Shown here: positions 9,001 through 13,665 of the stretch, piece by piece
Numbering within the stretch: the stretch's first letter is position 1
How the letters are laid out: each line of letters opens with the position of its first letter
NCBI GenBank assembly: GCA_900769545.1
Contig: CAAGGZ010000126.1
Location: 1-22,720, forward strand
Reading direction: 5' to 3'
DNA from: Clostridia bacterium
Lineage (GTDB): Bacteria > Bacillota > Clostridia > Christensenellales > Borkfalkiaceae
Length of the DNA stretch: 22,720 bases
The notes under the pieces: model-generated
Seen by the model: the letters and a program-made list of their open reading frames with translations, nothing else
Told to the model about the DNA's origin: nothing
The model's database searches: none
Program-made: the position numbers and the translations under genes

Positions 9001-10277
9001 CCGCCTGCCGCAGCGTAGCAGTATTCCAAACCTTCTTCGCCAGCCATTGCAATGCCCTGGGAGGATTTTGCAACGATTTCACCTGTGGAGTAACAGTTGC
9101 TGACGGAGGTGTATTGACCAAGTCCGCCTGCAATACCGCCTGCGCGCATTGCGCCGCTTACATCGCCAGTTGCGTAGGAATTATGGATATAAGCAGGAGC
9201 AAACGGATAATTGGTAATCAAATATCCTGAAATACCGCCTGCATAAAGGGTTGCGCCTTTTAACGTATTCACGTCAACGTCTACGGCGCAGTAAGCAACT
9301 TCGGAAGGGTAGTACGCGTCATATTCCTGTGCGTAAAGCCCTTGCTGATAGCCGTACAAACCGCCTGCAAACGAGAAGTATGCGTCATCGGAGTATACGT
9401 TGATTTCACCGTTGATTGCGTCGCAGAGCATCGCTTTCGAGCCGATACCGTAACCGACCAAACCGCCGCAAGCAATGGTCAAGTTTGCAGGGTCGGTGGG
9501 GTTATCGATGGACGCGTTGATGGTGAAGTTCTCAAGCTGAATGCCGTAGAACAAACCGCTACTGGTGACGCTCATATCCACCATAACCGTACCGAACAAG
9601 CCAACGTAGTTGGTGTTATCCGTCGTAATGGTAAAGTTGGAAATCTTATGACGCTCCATTTCATTGGTTTCCGTATTGGTATAACAGGAGAAACAGCCTG
9701 CAAAGTAAGCGCTTTCCGTGCGGTAGTCGCCGATGACTTCCAGCTCCTCACCCTTGCAATCAATATCGTTTTGGAGAATGTAGGCTCCGTTTACGTATGC
9801 TTGCACGCCGTTGTTGACCTGTTGAGCAATATAGAGAAGGTCGATGGGTTTTGTAACGATGAAAGCGTCATCCATACTACCCGTACCAGCCATATTGGAA
9901 ACGTCCTTTTTTACGCCTTCGGCGCGAATGGTAACGTTTTTAACCATTTCAATGCTATATACGCCTTCATTGTTAGGAGCGATAGGATCGCCGTTTACGT
10001 AAACCACAGGAGAACCCGTGTAAAATGCGCCAACGTCCACACTGAACGTAAGCGTGTCTCCCTTGGCAACAGAACCGTTATCCTCTGTTTCACTGATAAA
10101 GGTATAGCCTTCTCCGTCTTGGAAGTCTACGTTGAACATTCTGGGCGGATTAGCGCCTCCGGGCGTTGAGCCGGAAATAGAGGAATTTGTCCCGTTTGAA
10201 TTTTTTCCGCAACCCACAGCCGTAATCGCGCATGCGCAGGAAAGGGAAAGTAAAAATGCAATCAATAATTTTTTCAT
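6030..10277 (-). CDS. Large surface lipoprotein with GLUG-like repeats and C-terminal beta repeats
   Basis: The protein has 1415 residues. Its lipoprotein signal peptide ends ITAVGC, with C23 as the lipidated residue. A short Ser/Gly/Asn linker follows. The segment at about residues 115-170 has the usual lead-in to GLUG arrays (GTGSMDDAFIV, then a LQNDIDCKG motif). Several GLUG-like units follow to about residue 520, recognisable by GGLVG, NSYATGDV and AGGIAG. A short InlB-like segment comes next. The C-terminal 700 or so residues are repeats built around GxWxxNG and xxFDGxG. The start has a CGGAG site 6 nt upstream. It is monocistronic, with promoter 10380-10408 and terminators at 5980-6017 and 5930-5969. 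GLUG proteins are usually adhesins or glycan-associated surface proteins. No enzyme motif is visible. Confidence 0.87.
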   Translation of the reverse strand: MKKLLIAFLLSLSCACAITAVGCGKNSNGTNSSISGSTPGGANPPRMFNVDFQDGEGYTFISETEDNGSVAKGDTLTFSVDVGAFYTGSPVVYVNGDPIAPNNEGVYSIEMVKNVTIRAEGVKKDVSNMAGTGSMDDAFIVTKPIDLLYIAQQVNNGVQAYVNGAYILQNDIDCKGEELEVIGDYRTESAYFAGCFSCYTNTETNEMERHKISNFTITTDNTNYVGLFGTVMVDMSVTSSGLFYGIQLENFTINASIDNPTDPANLTIACGGLVGYGIGSKAMLCDAINGEINVYSDDAYFSFAGGLYGYQQGLYAQEYDAYYPSEVAYCAVDVDVNTLKGATLYAGGISGYLITNYPFAPAYIHNSYATGDVSGAMRAGGIAGGLGQYTSVSNCYSTGEIVAKSSQGIAMAGEEGLEYCYAAAGGLVGFAENDTIVNDSLFMGTTYAYAAEEKNYEITAPDVADGYEAGTALASSAKYVSFNNHQANDASKIVELAKKLDWRDYNWILQNGKYPTINYEPTDVATTTTLTRKYVGKNEEGEKVVVKVNGSNELTLDYLNAAEDSYVTIGEAFATGSLDFYYQADNGYLSYGYYLDSDCTQKMPYSYLATGDITLYVAFADPTPILGEYTVTPEHSDKPITLSFDKNGQVTYTDGADRRTTNYLYDGKNIIIEAARLARYYTEPIVLDVTDTESDPNFDINRYAFYDFMVTVNGDTLEMYDNVYFTEDKPLIASKNVLRGSYYIADKEYNFYGFNGTVTEKNAAPKKFSYVVDSNKINLTFENGSTAQLDKSSLKEYDQFKGAWQKSATVNKNFVFDGKGNWSYSYSGYERSYYGAAKEIFLDKQSGTYKVSADGSKLTLDNGYIVTLNSDGFMEVSGKGTTQVYYRNGSYTGVWVSNGITITFNGLNAEGLGTGVADFSNGLSFPLTYEWSETENYLIAFTADTVIFGYFTYMLDYNMLSAVVYDPMTATYIGSYFSVTDDYSGEWISNNKIFETIDFDGNGLSTGYYGNGGKIRINDKDVHVTYTLKDSTLTGEFAYNGTLYTLTYDEDLKVVYISDGEKMTEFERKDIFANTEFVDLDGNVFLFDGKSALLNGGSFTVNKDKYSYRNVDGEYLVYTEDVKVGNIVKEEKFYTLTIGETVYELYISNELMGDWAINGEFALFSIGPTDLTGNVSATFKGFDVELTYIDPSMLTFRYVDENMPITYYVYNIDKDNLVVSQYTNLYSGEYQVCTRANDLFGEWVYNRDSNRTIAFDGVSSIYANGVAKISQGKDSTLYYYTVKEDGIIMWSQSLLGGKTIYYKIDFTTNLSDRNAYTQGDKAILRTEVDALYLTEAKDDNGVTYVFNGMNINGEEGTLSADNGKEYSYKITSFNSNNTATLVLTDKDTGAVYDAVLDYRDASNITLSMTPAADIV

Positions 10278-10379
10278 AAATACTCCGTTGATTGTTATCG
10301 AGCGTATTATTCGTTTTAATAGGGGGAGATAGTTTAATGATTTAACAAGTCACACTGCCCCAGTTAAACTCTACACTTT

Positions 10380-10408
10380 ATTATACAATATATCCGTAAA
10401 AATGACAA
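10380..10408 (-). promoter_or_regulatory. Sigma-A-type promoter of the GLUG lipoprotein gene
   Basis: Read on the minus strand, the -35 is TTGTCA (10408-10403) and the -10 is a perfect TATAAT (10385-10380), with a 17-nt spacer. Transcription should begin near 10373. Confidence 0.82.
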
Positions 10409-10501
10409 GGAAAAATAGACCGATTTCAATATTTTTATCCTATTTTCACAAAAGGAAATCGTTGGCAATTTATCTGGAAAAGAGAGATGTTTTAGAATTG
10501 C

Positions 10502-10530
10502 TTGACAAGTTGGGTGTTTTACTATATAAT
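10502..10530 (+). promoter_or_regulatory. Perfect consensus sigma-A promoter of the redox operon
   Basis: The -35 is TTGACA (10502-10507), the spacer is 17 nt and the -10 is TATAAT (10525-10530): all twelve consensus positions with optimal spacing. The start site should be near 10537, on a 12-bp imperfect palindrome (10538-10549) that could be an operator. The TTG inside the -35 box is in frame with the downstream gene but cannot be its start. A promoter this strong suggests either high constitutive expression or tight repression. Confidence 0.9.
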
Positions 10531-10579
10531 AATATCCGTGAGCGTTCACAATTTTTGTAAAATGAAAGGATTAAGAAAT

Positions 10580-11413
10580 ATGACGAAAGAAAAGAAGTCT
10601 GTTTTTTGGCTTGTCTATGGAATATTTCTCAGTGTGTTTACCGCTGTGGTAGGCGTGCTGTTTATTATACAGGCTTGGCGAATTTTTAACGCAGGAGGAA
10701 AGGGCGGTTATACCGTTTCCGTTATCAGCGCAAGGTTTTCCGAAATCGCCGTCCTCGTATATCTTTGGATTTTAGCCGTTTTGGCTGGCGGCGTACTTTC
10801 GTACGTCTTTCCGAAAGCGGAGCTTAAACCAAAAGCCTACGTGGAAACGCAGATTCAGTTAGAGAGACTATATAAGCGAGTGGACGGAGGGAAAGAGCTC
10901 CCTGAAGTTAAAAAGAGCCAAAATTTCCGTTTGGTACTGCGTATTGCCTGTTTGGTATTATGTCTGTTTTCGACCGTAATGGGTTTAAACGTGTTGCTTA
11001 ATACGTCTTATGAGCCCAAACTTACGGGGGAGTTTTTCGTTGGGCACAACGCCGTGGTAGATAGATTGATTTTTATATTACCTTGGGCGCTTGGCGCAGG
11101 CATTGCAGGCTGGCTGACGGTAATTTTATCCGAGAAAAGCCGTGTGCAAGAAGTAACCTTTTTAAAGGAAGCGCTTGTACGGCAGGTAAAAGAGCAAAAA
11201 AGCGCAAGTCAAAAGAATAATACGGAGCCTTGTAAAGAGCGCTCCTGTAAAATGTGCGCCGTTTTCCATTCGGCGAAGTTCCTTTTAGGGGTAAGGATTG
11301 CGCTTGCGGTGATTGCGGTAGTTCTTTGCGTAGTCGGCGTCTTTAACGGCGGCATGGACGACATATTAAAGAAGGCTATTAACATTTGTACCCAATGTAT
11401 CGGCTTGGGGTAA
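10580..11413 (+). CDS. Five-pass membrane protein ending in a CD1871A-like CxxC tail
   Basis: The 277-residue protein has hydrophobic segments at about 9-33, 55-77, 118-140, 162-183 and 235-257. The C-terminus, KKAINICTQCIGLG (CxxC at C270/C273), closely matches the end of the small Clostridial 'CD1871A family CXXC motif' proteins, which are only about 40-60 residues. Here that module is the tail of a much larger protein. Three more Cys (C218, C223, C226) lie in the preceding hydrophilic loop. I chose the ATG at 10580 because AAAGGA lies 9 nt upstream; an in-frame ATG at 10562 has no site. It is the first gene of an operon with a polyferredoxin and a TlpA-like protein, which suggests a role in passing thiols or electrons across the membrane. 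The body (residues 1-230) resembles no family I can name. Confidence 0.82.
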   Translation: MTKEKKSVFWLVYGIFLSVFTAVVGVLFIIQAWRIFNAGGKGGYTVSVISARFSEIAVLVYLWILAVLAGGVLSYVFPKAELKPKAYVETQIQLERLYKRVDGGKELPEVKKSQNFRLVLRIACLVLCLFSTVMGLNVLLNTSYEPKLTGEFFVGHNAVVDRLIFILPWALGAGIAGWLTVILSEKSRVQEVTFLKEALVRQVKEQKSASQKNNTEPCKERSCKMCAVFHSAKFLLGVRIALAVIAVVLCVVGVFNGGMDDILKKAINICTQCIGLG

Positions 11414-11537
11414 AACGAAGAATCTGCTGCGAAATACAGCGTTGCAGTCCGTGTTCCCTCAGTCACGTACCCCAAGTACGCTCCTGTCGGGAATACTCCT
11501 GCACCTTGTCTTTCTTGCATCTTGCTTCGTTTTACTT
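11408..11537. repeat. MITE-like 130-bp element with terminal inverted repeats
   Basis: Perfect 11-bp inverted repeats, GTAAAACGAAG (11410-11420) and CTTCGTTTTAC (11525-11535), bound this block. They are flanked by a 7-bp direct repeat, CGGCTTG (11401-11407 and 11538-11544), each copy 2 nt outside its arm. No protein is encoded. The left end contains the stop codon of the upstream membrane protein. The geometry resembles a small non-autonomous transposable element with a target duplication. Chance is possible because the left CGGCTTG encodes conserved residues of the CxxC tail. Confidence 0.5.
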
Positions 11538-11585
11538 CGGCTTGATTGGGTTTGAGGTAAACCAAGGCAAGGTCCAGCGGAACGC

Positions 11586-11626
11586 TGGCGAAGTGCGAAA
11601 TTGAGGAATTATTAAAATATAGCCAC
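11586..11626 (+). repeat. Interspersed repeat, copy 1 (RTGCGAA units plus conserved 27-bp block)
   Basis: One clean GTGCGAA unit (11593-11599), preceded by a degenerate TGGCGAA, leads into a 27-bp block. That block matches 22549-22575 at 24 of 27 positions and both copies end AGCCAC. Just upstream is a perfect hairpin, CCAGCG-GAA-CGCTGG (11574-11588). A second hairpin, GTTGGC-AGTA-GCCAAC (11651-11666), lies in the leader of the next gene. No coding sequence is supported in 11414-11690. Confidence 0.65.
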
Positions 11627-11690
11627 AACTGCGCGTTAGCGAAATTTCACGTTGGCAGTAGCCAACAATTCACGAAAAACGATATATATT

Positions 11691-12668
11691 ATGAAGAATT
11701 TTTTTACGAAACTTAAAATTTGGTGGAAAAACCACAAACCGTCTAAACGCCGTGTCATTCAGTTATATGCGGCGCTTTTAACCAATGCCAATATCAAGGG
11801 CTTTTTCAACGGTCAAATTTATCAGGGCGCAACCAAAAACCTTTGTGTTCCCGGCTTGAATTGCTATTCCTGTCCGGGCGCAATCGGCGCGTGTCCGCTC
11901 GGCTCTTTGCAAAACGCTTTGATTGAGTCAAAAACCCGTTTACCTGCCTATATTTTCGGTATTATCATCTTGTTTGGGTTATTGCTCGGCAGAACCATTT
12001 GCGGCTTCCTTTGCCCCATTGGACTGGGACAGGAGCTCCTTTACAAAATCAAGACGCCGAAACTTAAAAAGAGCAAAGCCACTCGCATTTTATCCTATTT
12101 CAAATACGTAGTATTGGCGGCGTTGGTGGTGGTATTGCCCATCGTGTTCTCTATGCCCGGCTTTTGTGAATTTATCTGTCCTGCAGGTACGCTACAAGGC
12201 GGCGTGGGCTTGCTCTCTAACCCCAATAACGAGGGGAGCTTGGGGATGCTCGGCCCCCTGTTTACGTGGAAGTTTACCTTGCTTGTACTTATCGTTGTCG
12301 GCAGTATTTTCGTATTCCGTTTGTTCTGCCGTTTCTTATGTCCGTTGGGCGCGTTGTATGGCTTTTTCTGCCGTTTGGCGTTGCTTGGCGTGAAGCTCGA
12401 TAAAACCAAGTGTACCGATTGCGGTATGTGTATTGCCGTTTGTAAAATGGACACCAAGCGCGTGGGCGACCACGAATGCGTGCATTGCGGCGATTGTATT
12501 TCCGTTTGCCCGACAAAAGCGATTACGTGGAAAGGCTCTAAGCTTTTTGTGAAAGCCAATGAACCTGACGCGCCTATGGCAACGGAGATAAAACCCTTGA
12601 GCTCGATGGTACAAAAAGCTCCCGTAGAGGAAGAAAAGCCTACGGAGGTGCAAGATGAAAATAAATAA
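11691..12668 (+). CDS. Membrane polyferredoxin, NapH/YccM-like 4Fe-4S protein
   Basis: The 325-residue integral membrane protein is rich in Cys motifs. In order these are C52/C58/C61/C68 (CVPGLNCYSCPGAIGAC), then three membrane-edge pairs of the form CxxxCP (C104/C108, C159/C163 and C213/C217). Two classical 4Fe-4S clusters follow, at C241/C244/C247/C251 and C263/C266/C269/C273. Helices lie at about 87-103, 138-156 and 193-212. In NapH, YccM and related families such proteins relay electrons between cytoplasmic ferredoxin-like donors and extracytoplasmic acceptors. The ATG at 11691 lacks a clear ribosome binding site; an alternative TTG at 11652 adds 13 residues and is no better supported. 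Its 3' end overlaps the TlpA-like gene by 14 nt, implying translational coupling. The C-terminal 35 or so residues are acidic and Pro-rich. Confidence 0.9.
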   Translation: MKNFFTKLKIWWKNHKPSKRRVIQLYAALLTNANIKGFFNGQIYQGATKNLCVPGLNCYSCPGAIGACPLGSLQNALIESKTRLPAYIFGIIILFGLLLGRTICGFLCPIGLGQELLYKIKTPKLKKSKATRILSYFKYVVLAALVVVLPIVFSMPGFCEFICPAGTLQGGVGLLSNPNNEGSLGMLGPLFTWKFTLLVLIVVGSIFVFRLFCRFLCPLGALYGFFCRLALLGVKLDKTKCTDCGMCIAVCKMDTKRVGDHECVHCGDCISVCPTKAITWKGSKLFVKANEPDAPMATEIKPLSSMVQKAPVEEEKPTEVQDENK

Positions 12669-13242
12669 GAAAATTGCAGAAATCGTAGCCTGGTCGGTGG
12701 CAGGCGTTGTGCTTGTGGGGGGCTTAGGGTACTACAATTTCATTGATAAAGCGCCCGAATCGGGCGTAAAGCAGGGGAATCACTGTTTGGATTTTACCGC
12801 GCAGACGTATGCGGTGGACGGCGATAAATTTTATATAGACGGCGAGTTCACACTTTCCGAACAAATCGGTAAAGTAGTCATTGTCAATTTCTGGGAAACG
12901 TGGTGTCAGGCTTGCGTTGAGGAGCTTCCTGAATTTAACGAAATTCAAGTAAATTATGCGGACAAAGTGGAAGTTATTGCTATTGCAGGGGTAACGTCTA
13001 CGGCAGAGTCGGCGGCGACGTGGATGAGCGAAAAGGGGTGGCATGTATTTGATGAAGAACATGATTGGGTGGATTTTTCATTAAAAATCGGCTACTTACC
13101 GACGCAGGTTTGTACGGATATGGGTTGCGGTGGTATGCTCCCTCGGACGATTATCGTAGACAAGAGCGGTATTGTGGCGTTTGAAGTGGATGGCTCGATG
13201 ACGTATGAGAAATTGAGCGAAATTATCGAATCGCTTTTATAA
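12655..13242 (+). CDS. Membrane-anchored TlpA/ResA-like thioredoxin-fold protein
   Basis: The 195-residue protein has an N-terminal anchor (about 8-28) and an extracytoplasmic thioredoxin fold. The active site is W-C-Q-A-C (C84 and C87) within FWETWCQACVEELP. The cis-Pro loop is MLPRTIIVD near the C-terminus. A second Cys pair, CTDMGC, lies just before the cis-Pro loop and is unusual for TlpA proteins. ATG is preceded by GGAGG 6 nt upstream, inside the end of the polyferredoxin gene. Family members reduce disulfides in cytochrome c maturation or other exported proteins. Operon context suggests its electrons come from the polyferredoxin and CxxC membrane protein instead of a CcdA/DsbD protein, none of which is in the window. 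Confidence 0.9.
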   Translation: MKINKKIAEIVAWSVAGVVLVGGLGYYNFIDKAPESGVKQGNHCLDFTAQTYAVDGDKFYIDGEFTLSEQIGKVVIVNFWETWCQACVEELPEFNEIQVNYADKVEVIAIAGVTSTAESAATWMSEKGWHVFDEEHDWVDFSLKIGYLPTQVCTDMGCGGMLPRTIIVDKSGIVAFEVDGSMTYEKLSEIIESLL

Positions 13243-13245
13243 GGT

Positions 13246-13269
13246 GGAGGTAAATTATTGAATAATTAG
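13246..13269 (+). other. Orphan ribosome binding site with a four-codon TTG-AAT-AAT-TAG frame
   Basis: GGTGGAGG (13243-13250), the best Shine-Dalgarno in the operon, lies 3 nt after the TlpA-like stop codon. At ideal 7-nt spacing it is followed by TTG, two AAT codons and TAG. No longer gene follows before the terminator. It is either the remnant of a lost fourth gene, a ribosome-loading minigene, or coincidence. Confidence 0.3.
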
Positions 13270-13307
13270 AATAGCCGCGGCAATACCTTTCCGCGGCTAT
13301 TGTTATA
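13270..13307 (+). terminator. Hairpin ending the redox operon
   Basis: A perfect 11-bp stem (AATAGCCGCGG at 13270-13280, CCGCGGCTATT at 13291-13301) has a 10-nt loop. Only a weak TTGTTATAC tail follows. It is probably the first of two stops for the rightward operon, backed up by the hairpin at 13317-13350. Confidence 0.65.
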
Positions 13308-13316
13308 CAAAAAAGA

Positions 13317-13350
13317 AGAACCGAATCGGTCAAGCCGATTCGGTTCTTTT
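13317..13350. terminator. Bidirectional intrinsic terminator between convergent operons
   Basis: A perfect 13-bp stem (AGAACCGAATCGG at 13317-13329 against 13335-13347) with a 5-nt loop is followed by TTTT on the plus strand. A/G-rich sequence on the left gives T-rich sequence on the minus strand. It lies 15 nt past the stop of the leftward lipoprotein operon, so it can end both transcripts. Confidence 0.85.
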
Positions 13351-13365
13351 AAAACCTAAATAGTT

Positions 13366-13665
13366 TTATGCTTGCGTAATGGTGAATACGAAAGATACGG
13401 AACCAAAGTCATATTCCATTACAAAGAAGTCGATAATGCCGCCTTCTTCCAAAGTGAAGGTGTAGCTGCCGCCTTCTTCGCTATTGATTACGTTAAACCA
13501 TGCGCGGTCGTAACCCCAGTTACCGAGTGCCCAAAGGTCAACCAAAACACTGGAAGTTGTCGTCAACGTATAGGTACCAGCTTCGGGAGCAACAAAGGAG
13601 ATGATTGCGTTTTCCCATGCTGCAATTTCAATCGTCGTTTCTTCATTAAGACCAACAAGCGTGCC
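13366..13665 (-). pseudogene. Detached C-terminal end of the beta-repeat lipoprotein (after a frameshift)
   Basis: These 99 codons continue the 13563-16112 gene in the -1 frame. In this frame the sequence resumes GTLVGLNEETTIEIA, then FVAPEAGTYTLTT, a motif repeated throughout the upstream protein, and ends VFTITQA. The upstream frame at the same place reads an atypical Arg/Lys/Leu-rich stretch. Restoring one base in the CCCAGGG run near 13664-13670 fuses the two into a 915-residue protein. An in-frame ACG-ACA-ACT stretch starting with TTG lies at 13566, but this piece has no ribosome binding site and should not be treated as a separate gene. Confidence 0.8.

Larger units (their letters stand above)
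10278..10579. promoter_or_regulatory. Divergent promoter region
   Basis: This 302-bp gene-free stretch holds a leftward promoter (10380-10408) and a rightward promoter (10502-10530), 93 bp apart between their -35 boxes. The leftward transcript would carry a 5' leader of about 95 nt with no riboswitch that I recognise. A weak inverted repeat (CGATTTC at 10421-10427, GAAATCG at 10455-10461) lies between the two promoters. An imperfect 12-bp palindrome, GTGAGCGTTCAC, sits at 10538-10549 on the predicted rightward start site. Confidence 0.7.

Noticed and set aside
10278..10373. Riboswitch in the leader of the GLUG lipoprotein gene
   Set aside because: The leader is about 95 nt and I find no conserved riboswitch motif or terminator/antiterminator pair.
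10502..10579. Longer N-terminus for the CxxC membrane protein starting at TTG 10502
   Set aside because: That TTG is the first part of the -35 box of a perfect promoter, so it is upstream of the transcription start.
11209..11628. Possible 139-residue protein on the minus strand across the repeat
   Set aside because: It overlaps the CxxC membrane gene and the structured repeat, and has no ribosome binding site. Similar peptides are typical spurious translations of interspersed repeats.
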